From an uncultured Bacteroidota bacterium (GTDB taxonomy: Bacteria; Bacteroidota; Bacteroidia; UBA4408), in NCBI GenBank assembly GCA_903831265.1, contig CAIKXD010000233.1, positions 1 through 36,975 of the forward strand: a DNA stretch of 36,975 nucleotides, written 5' to 3'. The notes beneath the pieces are model-generated. The model was not told the origin of the DNA. It did not search any database and saw only the letters and a list, made by a program, of their open reading frames with translations. Of this stretch, positions 13,532 to 22,010 are shown in pieces (the first letter of the stretch is position 1; each line of letters begins with the position of its first letter). The translations under genes were made by a program, and so were the position numbers.

Positions 13532-15781
13532 ATGAATAAAATATACACCTCTTTATTATTGTTTCTTCTTATCAACATTAATGTGCATTCACAAAATCGT
13601 GCACCTCAATTATCTGCCGCTGCAAAACAATATTTGTTTCTTAGTAATCTTAAACAAAATAAAGATAAAGTTTTAGAACAATATGTATACAGTATGGATA
13701 ATCAAAATGGTGTTTTTGTAAATGCCATTATGAAAGTTGATCCTAATTTTGATGATTCAAAACTTACGCAACAAGGCATAAAAATTGGCACCAAAGCCAA
13801 AGATATTTGGACCGCCAAAATCCCATTATATGCTATTCACCAATTTGTAAAAACACAGGGCATAAAATATATAGATATGGATCAACCAGGTTATCCTGAG
13901 TTAGATACAGCAAGAAAAGTAACAAGAGTTGACTCGGTGCATCAAGGCATTTATTTACCACAATCATATGCCGGTAAAAATGTAGTGATTGGTATTGTTG
14001 ATGCTGGTTTTGATTATACACATCCTACCTTTTTTGACACAACACTTACCCATTTTAGAATTAAAAGGGTTTGGGAGCAAAAAACTACTACAGGAAATGC
14101 CCCGGTTAACTTTGGTTTTGGTTCGGAGTATAGTGATTCATTAAGTATTTGGAACAAACATTTTGATGTTAGCGAAACCACCCATGGAACACATGTAATG
14201 GGCATTGCCGGTGGCTCTGGCGGTGGAAGTAGTGCCAATAATAAACGTTTTAGAGGCATGGCTTTTGAAAGCGAACTGGTGGCGGTAGCAATTTATCCAA
14301 GCGCAGCACATTGGCTCAATACAGGTAGTGTTGATTTTTTAGATGGCATTAACTATGTTTTTAATTATGCCGATGCAGTAAATAAACCTGCTGTAGCAAA
14401 CCTCAGCTGGGGCTGTCCACTAGGCCCAAGAGATGGCACATCTTTATTCAGTCAGGCTTGCAATAATTTAGTTGGACCAGGGAAAATATTTGTACTTTCA
14501 GGTGGAAATAACGGAAGTAATAATATTCACCTAAAAAAGACATTTACAGCAACAGATACAACTGTACATACTGTTTGTACTTTCTCTACGAACCTCATTG
14601 ATAAAAAAAATCAATTGGATATATGGGGCGAAATTGGGAAAACTTTCTGCATGAATTTTAGTTTGTATACAGGTTATAATAAAATTGATAGTACGGCCAC
14701 CATTTGTTTAGATGATTCAACGCATCAGTACAATTTAATTGGGAGCAATGGCGACACTTGTTTTATCACCATTACTACTGTAGCGAGCGAGTTTAATGGC
14801 AAACCTCACATGCTAGTTCAATTATATACCAGAGTAACCGACAGACTGGTAGTAAGTATTAAAAGTAATGAGGGTACTGTAAACATGTGGCAAGGAATTG
14901 TAATCAATACCTCTGGCTATTACGGCACCTTTGCAAAAACTGTTTTTACTTGGGCTGTTAATGGCGATAATTTAATGACATGTGGTGATTTGGTTAGCAC
15001 CGAGCAAGCGCTTGCTGTTGCTGCTTTTAATAGCAAACCAAGTTTTACCAACATATCGGGGCAAAATTTAACCTATCAAGGATATACAAAAGGAGCAATT
15101 GCACCATTTAGCAGTAAAGGTCCAACTGCTGATGGTAGGGTTAAACCCGACATTGCAGGCCCAGGATTAGTTTTAGCCTCGTCGGTAAGCGGTGTAGATT
15201 CTACTTATATTGTTGGAGGATCTGATTACAGTTCAGTAATTGCTAGTGCCGTTTCGCCTATCAATGGTCAAACATATAGTTATGCTGTGGCTGGCGGAAC
15301 ATCTATGTCGAGCCCAGCAGTTAGTGGCATTGTAGCTTTGTTGTTGCAAGTTGACTCTACTTTAAATCCGGTTGAAGTAAAAGATTTATTATTTAACACC
15401 GCCATTTTAGATAGCAAAACAGGTGCAATTCCTGATACAGGTAGCACCATTTGGGGACACGGCAAAGTAAATGCTTATGGCGCCATGGCTTCATTATTAG
15501 GTGTGCTTTCTGTAAAAAATGGTACTTCAAACTTGCCATGCAATATCTATCCAAATCCAAGCAATGGAAACTATCATTTAGAAATTTACTCAAATGATAA
15601 TGATATTGCAAACATCACTATTACTGATATTACAGGAAGAATAATTAAACACACGGTTGAAGTTATAAATGCAGGATTAACTGTGCTCAATATTAATATC
15701 AGCGAAAGCGGAAAAGGCATTTACTTTGTGAAAGTGAATAGCACTAAGGGTTTTAACACTTTAAAAATTGCAAAAGAATAA
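13532..15781 (+). CDS. T9SS-exported subtilisin-family (S8) protease
   Basis: 749 residues from this start. Signal peptide to residue 21 (hydrophobic core, then V-H-S-Q). A propeptide-like region follows to ~130. The S8 domain has its triad: D157 in 'VVIGIVDAGFD', H218 in 'THGTHVMGI' and S591 in 'AGGTSMSSPAVSG'. Between H and S there is a long inserted beta-rich region (about residues 330-520), larger than in simple subtilisins. The C-terminus carries a T9SS type A sorting domain ('CNIYPNPSNGNYHLEI'). It is predicted to be an extracellular or cell-surface protease. The ATG at 13511 is an alternative start, but it would add a charged tail to the signal peptide and sits against the -7 box. Confidence 0.9.
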   Translation: MNKIYTSLLLFLLININVHSQNRAPQLSAAAKQYLFLSNLKQNKDKVLEQYVYSMDNQNGVFVNAIMKVDPNFDDSKLTQQGIKIGTKAKDIWTAKIPLYAIHQFVKTQGIKYIDMDQPGYPELDTARKVTRVDSVHQGIYLPQSYAGKNVVIGIVDAGFDYTHPTFFDTTLTHFRIKRVWEQKTTTGNAPVNFGFGSEYSDSLSIWNKHFDVSETTHGTHVMGIAGGSGGGSSANNKRFRGMAFESELVAVAIYPSAAHWLNTGSVDFLDGINYVFNYADAVNKPAVANLSWGCPLGPRDGTSLFSQACNNLVGPGKIFVLSGGNNGSNNIHLKKTFTATDTTVHTVCTFSTNLIDKKNQLDIWGEIGKTFCMNFSLYTGYNKIDSTATICLDDSTHQYNLIGSNGDTCFITITTVASEFNGKPHMLVQLYTRVTDRLVVSIKSNEGTVNMWQGIVINTSGYYGTFAKTVFTWAVNGDNLMTCGDLVSTEQALAVAAFNSKPSFTNISGQNLTYQGYTKGAIAPFSSKGPTADGRVKPDIAGPGLVLASSVSGVDSTYIVGGSDYSSVIASAVSPINGQTYSYAVAGGTSMSSPAVSGIVALLLQVDSTLNPVEVKDLLFNTAILDSKTGAIPDTGSTIWGHGKVNAYGAMASLLGVLSVKNGTSNLPCNIYPNPSNGNYHLEIYSNDNDIANITITDITGRIIKHTVEVINAGLTVLNINISESGKGIYFVKVNSTKGFNTLKIAKE

Positions 15782-15793
15782 ATACTTCTACTG

Positions 15794-16681
15794 GTGTACA
15801 AAACTATTTTAATTTGTTTTTTGAATTGCTTATCAACTTGTGTTTTTGCACAAAATGAAGCAGAGAACAACCGTGAAATTATTTTGCTTTATATGCCCGT
15901 TAAGGAAACCTATTTAATTACAGGGGTAGGTTTAAATCAGTTTACTCAGCTAGAAACTATGGTATCGCCTCTTGTATATAAAGGAATTGGTGGCGGCGCA
16001 TCAATAGGTTTACAAAGGCGAAAAAAAGAAAGAATAACTTTATTAAATACACATTGGGCAAAGGCAAATTTGTATAATACTTTTCAACCAAAACAATATT
16101 CATCAGCTTTAACACATGTTAATTTAAGTGCATCTACTTGTTATTTAATTAATAAAATTCAGTTCAAAAACATTAAAACACGTTTAGGATGGCAATTGGC
16201 TCATCAGAGTGATTTTAGAAGCAATACTCAATTTCAAAACGCTAGTTTAACCTACAATTTTACAACCACTTTAGCACCATTTTTACATTTTGAAAAATGG
16301 CTCTCTATTGCAGAAAACAAGCAACGTAAATTATTTAAGAAACAACGATCAATGCGTTTATCTTATCAAGTGGCTATTCCTTTTATTGCAGGAGTTTCAA
16401 GACCTCCGTTTAATGCCATTAGAGTATTGAATGATGGAACGGGAAATGCATATCAAAACTCGCTAGCAGATGAAGTAATTGGCAACATTAAGTACTATAC
16501 TTTGAATCATTTTTTTGCCTTAAACAGCAATGTAACTTTTGAATATTTTTTAAAAAATAGCACAAGTATTTCATTGCAATATTTATGGAATTTCGAAAGC
16601 TTTAATATTGAAAATAAATCTTATAAGGTAAGTCAAACCGCTTTTCAATTGCGTATTCATACTCGCTTAAATGCACTTTAA
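15794..16681 (+). CDS. Predicted outer-membrane beta-barrel-like hypothetical protein
   Basis: 295 residues from a GTG start 12 bases after the subtilase stop. No in-frame ATG occurs before the signal peptide. Signal peptide to about residue 19 (C-V-F-A-Q). The remainder alternates short amphipathic strands with polar turns and ends 'TAFQLRIHTRLNAL', which looks like a barrel, but I recognise no named family. It lies between two protease genes on the same strand, with a 1-base gap before the S41 gene. A common transcript is likely. A role in presenting or processing surface proteins would be speculation. Confidence 0.65.
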   Translation: MYKTILICFLNCLSTCVFAQNEAENNREIILLYMPVKETYLITGVGLNQFTQLETMVSPLVYKGIGGGASIGLQRRKKERITLLNTHWAKANLYNTFQPKQYSSALTHVNLSASTCYLINKIQFKNIKTRLGWQLAHQSDFRSNTQFQNASLTYNFTTTLAPFLHFEKWLSIAENKQRKLFKKQRSMRLSYQVAIPFIAGVSRPPFNAIRVLNDGTGNAYQNSLADEVIGNIKYYTLNHFFALNSNVTFEYFLKNSTSISLQYLWNFESFNIENKSYKVSQTAFQLRIHTRLNAL

Positions 16682-16682
16682 A

Positions 16683-17714
16683 ATGAAATTTAATATTACA
16701 ACCATATTAATTGCAGCATTCATTTTTATAAGTTGCAATAAATTAGTGAGTAATAAAAAAACAGACAATAATGCTGTTTCAGTTTTCAATTATTTATGGA
16801 ACGAAATCGATATCAAATATTCATTTATAGATTACAAAAAACTTGATTGGAATGCTATTAAGATTAAGTACCAAAGCCAAGTATATGATGGTATGGAACA
16901 AGAAGCACTCTTTAACGTTTGTGCCAATATGGTTAACGAATTACGTGATGGTCATGCCAATTTAATGGCACCTTTTGATGTATCATACTACTATCCTATT
17001 TTTTTAAATAGTCCGCAAAATTTTAATAGTCGGTTAGTGCTCACCAATTACTTAATGCGCAATGGAGCTGATATGCAAAGCACAGGTGCGCTCGACAACT
17101 GCATATTAGATACACTTGGAATAAAAATAGGCTATATCCGCTATACTTCATTTAGCGATAAATTATACCCCGAAGATTTAGATTATGTACTTAACAAAAT
17201 GAAAGCCTGTGATGGCATACTATTGGATGTTCGCAGTAATGGAGGTGGTTCATCCTCTAATGTTTTTGCTTTGGCCGGACGATTTGCCGATAGTAAAAGA
17301 TTAGTATATCGTTCTTATGCAAAGAATGGCGTAGCGCATAATGCATTTGACAATGGAAATAATTTATATGTTGAGCCTAAAGGCAGTGCTCAGTTTACCA
17401 AGCGTATTGCCCTCTTAACGAACCGAGGATGTTACAGTGCTACTTCTTTTTTTACTTTGGCAATGAAAGCATTTCCGTATGTAAAAGTTATTGGCGACAC
17501 AACAGGAGGCGGATTGGGTGTGCCCAATGGCGGGCAATTGCCTAATGGATGGACTTATCGTTTTTCTGTTACCAAAACAATAACACCTGATGGCAAAAAC
17601 TTTGAAAATGGCATTCCACCTGATGTTACAATTTGGATGCAAGACAGCAGTGTAAATAATGGTTTTGATGATATTATTGAGCGCGGTATAAAGTATGTGA
17701 AGGATGGAAATTGA
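16683..17714 (+). CDS. S41-family periplasmic protease, lipoprotein
   Basis: 343 residues. Lipobox I-F-I-S-C18 marks it as a lipoprotein, probably facing the periplasm because no acidic tract follows. It is of the C-terminal-processing/tricorn-like S41 type. The putative residues are H91 in 'LRDGHANL', the nucleophile S252 in 'NRGCYSATSFF', and a Glu in 'FENGIPPD'. The Lys of the CtpA-type Ser/Lys dyad is missing: its position reads 'GDTTGGGLG'. This fits the His/Ser/Glu subgroup. I see no PDZ domain. I chose the ATG at 16683, just after the upstream stop; the ATG at 16671 would overlap that gene. Confidence 0.85.
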   Translation: MKFNITTILIAAFIFISCNKLVSNKKTDNNAVSVFNYLWNEIDIKYSFIDYKKLDWNAIKIKYQSQVYDGMEQEALFNVCANMVNELRDGHANLMAPFDVSYYYPIFLNSPQNFNSRLVLTNYLMRNGADMQSTGALDNCILDTLGIKIGYIRYTSFSDKLYPEDLDYVLNKMKACDGILLDVRSNGGGSSSNVFALAGRFADSKRLVYRSYAKNGVAHNAFDNGNNLYVEPKGSAQFTKRIALLTNRGCYSATSFFTLAMKAFPYVKVIGDTTGGGLGVPNGGQLPNGWTYRFSVTKTITPDGKNFENGIPPDVTIWMQDSSVNNGFDDIIERGIKYVKDGN

Positions 17715-17759
17715 CAATGGCAAACAACAAATATTTACTATTTATTCGGACAATATTAA

Positions 17760-18479
17760 TCAGTCGACCTGAATATCTTTATTTTCTGTAGTTGAAGTAT
17801 TTTCCTTCCTGAACAACTCATAATAAAAACCGATCACTAAAAAATCGCGACCTGTTTCATCATTAATTCTATAATCAAATTGATGTAAGTAGCCCAATTG
17901 AATACTGGCTCTTTTATTTACTCTGTAGTTAAAAGCTGTTTGAATTCTATTTCGCTCAAAATAGGGCTCTTTATGTGTAAAAAAAAGTTCGTTGCTTATG
18001 CTTAACTGAAAAGGTTTGTAATCGTTTTTTTGCTTTCCAAAAGCATACATTAGCGCTAAACGATATCTAAATCTATTTCTGTAACCATTATTTGTAAACC
18101 TGAACTCTGAGCGATAGCGCTGTTCAAATTTTAATTTTCCAATAGTTTGCGTCAAACTGAACTGTGGCCATAATCTAAACTCATCATTATTTTTTGGCAG
18201 CAGAAAATTTCCTCCTTCTTTGTAGGTTTGGTAATTTCCGGCTGCAAGGGTAAAAGAAACTTCTTTATTTAACTTATAATTAATTCCACCTTTGTATTCA
18301 TAGTAATGAAAATTATTATAAAACTTAAGAGAACGCAACTGCGTTTCGGCAAAAGCACTCCACTTATTATCATAATTATATTTTAAATTTAAAATATTCC
18401 AACTACCTAAATCAGCAACCTGACCTTTTAGCATTAAAGGCATTAGCAGAAAGGAAATAAGTTTAAATCTCTTGATCAT
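17760..18479 (-). CDS. DUF2490 outer-membrane protein
   Basis: 239 residues with a signal peptide (residues 1-20, ending L-K-G-Q). The body alternates hydrophobic and charged residues in antiparallel-strand style, with the DUF2490 hallmarks 'LGSWN.l.lkY..dnkW..faE.qlRs', 'FEQRYRSEFRF', 'RFRYRLAL' and a final 'GRDFLVIGFYYEL'. A beta-barrel in the outer membrane is expected; the function of the family is not established. It converges with the S41 gene upstream on the + strand, 45 bases away. Confidence 0.85.
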   Translation of the reverse strand: MIKRFKLISFLLMPLMLKGQVADLGSWNILNLKYNYDNKWSAFAETQLRSLKFYNNFHYYEYKGGINYKLNKEVSFTLAAGNYQTYKEGGNFLLPKNNDEFRLWPQFSLTQTIGKLKFEQRYRSEFRFTNNGYRNRFRYRLALMYAFGKQKNDYKPFQLSISNELFFTHKEPYFERNRIQTAFNYRVNKRASIQLGYLHQFDYRINDETGRDFLVIGFYYELFRKENTSTTENKDIQVD

Positions 18480-18569
18480 TATTGCTTGTCTTCATTTAAA
18501 TAACATTTACTTTAACATAAATGTCATTGCAAAGTAAAGATATGATTTGGTTTTATAAAAAACTATAAC

Positions 18570-18600
18570 ACAATACTACTTGTTTGAAACAAGTTATTGT
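18570..18600 (-). terminator. Hairpin in the gap between DUF2490 and fabG
   Basis: ACTTGTT/AACAAGT form a perfect 7-bp stem around TGA. The stem extends by ACAATA/TATTGT past a 2-base bulge, 13 pairs in all. On the minus strand a T-run follows within about 7-8 bases, so it could end the accA-fabG transcript. It also lies only about 90 bases before the DUF2490 start and could act there instead. Confidence 0.45.
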
Positions 18601-18639
18601 TAAATGGCTTGAGGCAACTAGTAAAATAATTAAACAACA

Positions 18640-18660
18640 TACGCACCATTACAGTGCGTA
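18640..18660 (-). terminator. Second hairpin downstream of fabG
   Basis: TACGCAC (18640-18646) and GTGCGTA (18654-18660) form a 7-bp GC-containing stem with a 7-base loop, 80 bases after the fabG stop. On the minus strand a T/AT-rich stretch follows. It may be a terminator, but the T-tract is interrupted. Confidence 0.4.
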
Positions 18661-18740
18661 GTTTGTATGTAAATTAAAATGAAAATTTTTATATGATGGC
18701 GTCTTATAAAATTAAATAAGCTTGCTGTAATTCTACTTTA

Positions 18741-19487
18741 TTAAGTTAGCATGCCACCACACACATTAATGCATTGTCCTGTAATATAAACGCTCATATC
18801 GCTACCAAGGAACACGCATAAGTTGGCCACATCATCAACATTACCGCCTCTTTTTAGAGGAATAGCATCTCGCCACCCTTGCACCACTTTATCGTCAAGC
18901 ACGGCTGTCATTTCTGTTTCAATGAAGCCCGGGGCAACTGCATTACAACGTATATTTCTTGAACCTAATTCTAAGGCAACAGATTTTGTAAAACCAATAA
19001 TACCAGCTTTAGAAGCCGCATAATTTGCTTGACCGGCATTGCCTTTAACACCAACAACAGAACTAATATTTACAATAGAGCCGCTTCGTTGTTTCAACAT
19101 TATTTTTTGCACTGCTTTGGTGATGTTGAACACTGATTTTAAGTTCGTTTTAATAACCTCATCAAAATTTTCTTCCGACATACGCATTAGTAATCCATCT
19201 CTGGTGATTCCTGCATTATTTACAACAATATCAATGCTACCAAAATCGGCTATCATTTGTGTTATAAGTTCATCGGCAGCTTTATAATCAGCAGCATCGG
19301 AACGATATCCTTTGGCATTTACACCAAAAGCTTTTAGCTCATTTTCTAATTCAATTCCTTTTTCAACAGAGGAAAGATAGGTGAAAGCCACATTGGCACC
19401 ATGCTCTGCAAATTTTAATGCTATGCCTTTACCAATGCCTCTAGAGGCTCCTGTAATTAAGGCCGATTTTCCTTGTAGTAATTTCAT
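18741..19487 (-). CDS. fabG: 3-oxoacyl-[ACP] reductase FabG
   Basis: 248 residues, a classical short-chain dehydrogenase. It reduces 3-oxoacyl-ACP with NADPH in fatty acid elongation, in the cytoplasm. Cofactor motif T12-G-x3-G-I-G19, 'NNAG' at 90-93, N115, catalytic S143, Y156 and K160, and the FabG-typical ending 'YITGQCINVCGGML' are all in place. It follows accA by 20 bases on the same strand, so the two fatty-acid genes form an operon. Other SDR substrates cannot be excluded by sequence alone, but similarity to FabG and the accA neighbour make this the best call. Confidence 0.93.
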   Translation of the reverse strand: MKLLQGKSALITGASRGIGKGIALKFAEHGANVAFTYLSSVEKGIELENELKAFGVNAKGYRSDAADYKAADELITQMIADFGSIDIVVNNAGITRDGLLMRMSEENFDEVIKTNLKSVFNITKAVQKIMLKQRSGSIVNISSVVGVKGNAGQANYAASKAGIIGFTKSVALELGSRNIRCNAVAPGFIETEMTAVLDDKVVQGWRDAIPLKRGGNVDDVANLCVFLGSDMSVYITGQCINVCGGMLT

Positions 19488-19507
19488 CTTGTTTAAGAGT
19501 TATATTT

Positions 19508-20464
19508 TTATTCAGCAACCACGCCCATGGCGCAGAATTTTTTAATTCTTTTATCTATTCGTTGTTCAGGCGATAAAGCATCTAATTTTTCGAGTTGTTT
19601 TTTAATTTCTGCCTTAACAATTTTATGCGCTTCGGGAATATTGGTATGCGCACCTCCTAGCGGTTCTTTAATAATTCCATCTACCAATTTATTAGCAAAC
19701 ATATCGGTGGCTGTTAACTTTAATGCATCGGCAGCTCTTTCTTTAAAATCCCAACTTCTCCATAATATAGATGAACAAGATTCGGGAGAAATTACCGAGT
19801 ACCATGTATTTTCGAGCATCAATACTTTATCGCCAATGCCAATACCCAAAGCGCCTCCCGAGGCCCCTTCTCCAATAATTACACAAATTACAGGAACTTT
19901 TAACTGCGCCATTTCAATCAAATTTCTTGCAATTGCTTCGCCTTGTCCACGCTCTTCGGCTTCTAAACCGGGGTAAGCGCCTGGTGTATCAATAAACGTA
20001 ACAATAGGTTTATTAAACTTTTCGGCTAGTTTCATTAATCTTAAAGCCTTTCTATAACCCTCAGGGTTGGGCATACCAAAATTACGATACTGACGCATTT
20101 TGGTGTTGATTCCTTTTTGCTGACCAATAAACATTACCGTTCTGCCATCTAAACTACCAAAACCTCCTACCATGGCTTTATCATCTTTTACTGTGCGATC
20201 GCCATGCAATTCAATCCAAGTATTATCACTTAAAGCATTAATATAACTGATGGCGTATGGTCTATCTGGATGGCGACTTACCATTACTCTTTGCCAAGGC
20301 GTGAGGTTATCATACACATCCTTTCTGGCTGTTTTTATTTTATCATCAAGGTCTTTAATTGTTTTAGAAACATCAACACCACTTTTAGCAGCCACCTGCT
20401 CTACCTTTTCTCGCTGCTCTAGTAATTCCGATATTGGTTTTTCAAAATCTAACATAGTTGCCAT
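19508..20464 (-). CDS. accA: Acetyl-CoA carboxylase carboxyltransferase subunit alpha
   Basis: 318 residues, the standard AccA length when started at the ATG at 20464. A longer frame from a TTG at 20500 runs through the promoter boxes and is rejected. With AccD it moves the carboxyl group from biotin to acetyl-CoA to make malonyl-CoA. Typical stretches: an N-terminal coiled region '[14 protein letters not shown]', '[12 protein letters not shown]', '[17 protein letters not shown]', '[17 protein letters not shown]', '[23 protein letters not shown]', '[12 protein letters not shown]' and '[13 protein letters not shown]' (oxyanion and CoA-site regions). First gene of the accA-fabG operon. accB, accC and accD are not in the window. 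Confidence 0.96.
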   Translation of the reverse strand: MATMLDFEKPISELLEQREKVEQVAAKSGVDVSKTIKDLDDKIKTARKDVYDNLTPWQRVMVSRHPDRPYAISYINALSDNTWIELHGDRTVKDDKAMVGGFGSLDGRTVMFIGQQKGINTKMRQYRNFGMPNPEGYRKALRLMKLAEKFNKPIVTFIDTPGAYPGLEAEERGQGEAIARNLIEMAQLKVPVICVIIGEGASGGALGIGIGDKVLMLENTWYSVISPESCSSILWRSWDFKERAADALKLTATDMFANKLVDGIIKEPLGGAHTNIPEAHKIVKAEIKKQLEKLDALSPEQRIDKRIKKFCAMGVVAE

Positions 20465-20489
20465 AAATTCTTTCTTTTGATTTGAGCCG

Positions 20490-20505
20490 CAAAAATACAA
20501 AAATA
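20490..20505 (-). promoter_or_regulatory. Tandem -7 boxes before accA
   Basis: On the minus strand TATTTTTG occurs twice back to back (20505-20498 and 20497-20490), each an exact TAnnTTTG match. Start sites 8 bases apart are possible. The boxes lie 25-33 bases before the accA ATG. I could not identify a -33 TTG at normal spacing for either. Confidence 0.5.
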
Positions 20506-20636
20506 TATATATGTGCAGTTTTTCATAATTATGCTACCCAAAAGAGTAATAATTAAAGGAGTAATTTAATTTGAAATACTAATTTCAAATTATCAAAACA
20601 ATATGCAATACCAACCCGGTAATAATTGTTTTCAAT

Positions 20637-20644
20637 TACATTTG
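20637..20644 (+). promoter_or_regulatory. -7 box TACATTTG before VOC gene
   Basis: An exact TAnnTTTG match, 26 bases before the ATG at 20671. It rules out the longer frame from a TTG at 20626, which would begin before the promoter. Confidence 0.5.
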
Positions 20645-20670
20645 TTTACTGTAAATTTAAAAAAGCACAC

Positions 20671-21198
20671 ATGAAAAAAATAATACTAATAATTCTGGCG
20701 CTCACAACAAGTTTTTATTTAGGTTATACCTTCAACAGTATACTATCAAAAGGAGATAATGAACCAAATAAACTAAAAAGAGTAACTGGCATTGGTGGCA
20801 TCTTTTTTAAATGTAAAGACCCAAAAGCTTTGCGCGAATGGTATCAAACCCATTTAGGTTTGAACACCAATCAATATGGATCTGTATTTGAATGGTACCA
20901 AGGTGCTGATAGCACTAAAAAAGGCTTTTCGCAATGGAGTCCGTTTAAGGAAACAACAAAATATTTTTTGCCTTCTACTAAAGAGTTCATGATTAATTAC
21001 CGTGTAGATAATTTAGATTTATTGTTGGTTGAGCTTAAAAAAGAAGGTGTTACAATTACTGATACCTTGCAAACATTTGATTATGGAAAATTTGTGCACA
21101 TTATGGATTTGGAAGGCAACAAAATTGAGTTATGGGAACCTAATGATGTGGCGTATGAGCAAATGGGTAAGCAAATGAATTTAGGAACTACGAAATAA
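20671..21198 (+). CDS. Membrane-anchored VOC/glyoxalase-fold protein
   Basis: 175 residues. The first ~23 residues (M-K-K then a run of I/L/A) are an uncleaved anchor or signal peptide. The rest is a single vicinal-oxygen-chelate domain: 'VTGIGGIFFKCKDPKALREWYQTHLGL' at the start and 'DLEGNKIELWEP' at the end, which holds the conserved metal-ligand Glu of the fold. Most VOC proteins of this 'GIGGIFFKCKDP' type are cytoplasmic, so the N-terminal anchor, which would place the domain in the periplasm, is unusual. The substrate is unknown. Monocistronic, with its own -7 box. Confidence 0.8.
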   Translation: MKKIILIILALTTSFYLGYTFNSILSKGDNEPNKLKRVTGIGGIFFKCKDPKALREWYQTHLGLNTNQYGSVFEWYQGADSTKKGFSQWSPFKETTKYFLPSTKEFMINYRVDNLDLLLVELKKEGVTITDTLQTFDYGKFVHIMDLEGNKIELWEPNDVAYEQMGKQMNLGTTK

Positions 21199-21575
21199 AT
21201 CGGTTCAACTTCATTTGTATTAATCTACACTCAAAAAAAATGCAATGAAACTATTTGCGGTTTCAACCATCTAAAGGTTAGCTGCAATTGTAACGATTGT
21301 AGTGTTGTGTTCTTAAAAAAAATTGGAAAGCATATAACAAGCAACAACGATTGCTAATATCTTAATTGAAAAGTTTTACTATTGTTTTATAGTGTAAATC
21401 GAGTAACAATTTCTTTACTCGTAAAACACCTTTTTTATTCTTAAAAACTGATTTTTATCATAGTTTTTGCCTATTTGATGAATTACCTTTACCATGAAAT
21501 TAATGAACAACGTTAGTTTTTTGAGCGTAAATAATATTGCTTAAATAAATCAAGAGACTTATAAAACTAAACAAT
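21199..21575. other. 377-base gap with no gene seen
   Basis: No frame longer than a few codons starts well here. The word AACGATTG occurs twice (near 21292 and 21345). A terminator-like hairpin lies at 21392-21436, about 190 bases after the VOC stop and 140 before the next gene. It could mark a long 3' end or a small RNA. I found no exact TAnnTTTG box that would start such an RNA, only one-mismatch versions. Confidence 0.5.
21392..21436 (+). terminator. Terminator-like hairpin in the gap
   Basis: CGAGTAA (21400-21406) pairs with TTACTCG (21415-21421). An outer GTGT/ACAC stem (21392-21395, 21426-21429) is separated from it by a 4x4 internal loop. A run of six T follows at 21431. The form fits a Rho-independent terminator on the + strand. 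Confidence 0.55.
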
Positions 21576-21986
21576 ATGGAAATAACAATTGATCAAACCA
21601 AAAAATTAAGTGATATACAAACTGAGTTTTGTAAGCGCTTTCCTTATTTAAAAATTGAATTTTACAAACAAGCACATACAGCAGGTGAAGGCTCGCCTAA
21701 AGAAAAAACAATTGATTCAAATTTAACTATCAATGAAGTTCAAACTGAAAAAGAAATAGGTGTAATTAAAATTACAGGTTTAATGACTGTAGCTGAATTA
21801 GAAAGTAGTTTTTCAAATACCTTTGGTTTATCGGCACAGGTTTTTAGAAAATCGGGGAGCATTTGGCTACAAACAACAGTTTCAGATCATTGGACTTTGG
21901 CAGAGCAGAATCAAAAAGCCATGGAAAAACACGAACAAAGCCAAGATGGGACCGTTGATGCCATGGACAGAATGGAGTTAGAATAA
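21576..21986 (+). CDS. Two-fold repeat hypothetical protein, next to Usp
   Basis: 136 residues, acidic and soluble, without signal peptide. Two halves look homologous: 'LSDIQTEFCKRFPYLKIEFYK' near residues 11-31 (quoted here as LSDIQTEF and FPYLKIEFYK) and 'VAELESSF...FGLSAQVFRK' near residues 71-92. Both fit x-x-[IL]-[QE]-x2-F-x3-F-x(5-6)-F-x-K. The end reads 'WTLAEQNQKAMEKHE'. I know this kind of protein only as a hypothetical in Bacteroidota. It ends 24 bases before a universal stress protein gene on the same strand, so a shared stress-related transcript is plausible. Confidence 0.75.
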   Translation: MEITIDQTKKLSDIQTEFCKRFPYLKIEFYKQAHTAGEGSPKEKTIDSNLTINEVQTEKEIGVIKITGLMTVAELESSFSNTFGLSAQVFRKSGSIWLQTTVSDHWTLAEQNQKAMEKHEQSQDGTVDAMDRMELE

Positions 21987-22010
21987 ATAAACATTAATCA
22001 ATTTAACAAT

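Noticed and set aside
19527-19976. 149-codon plus-strand frame antisense to accA
   Set aside because: The minus strand encodes a full-length, motif-complete AccA. The plus frame is Ser/Pro/Ile-rich and unrecognisable.
21244-21270. Tiny frame starting MKLFAVSTI in the 21.2-21.6 kb gap
   Set aside because: It stops after nine residues with no promoter box close by; noise.
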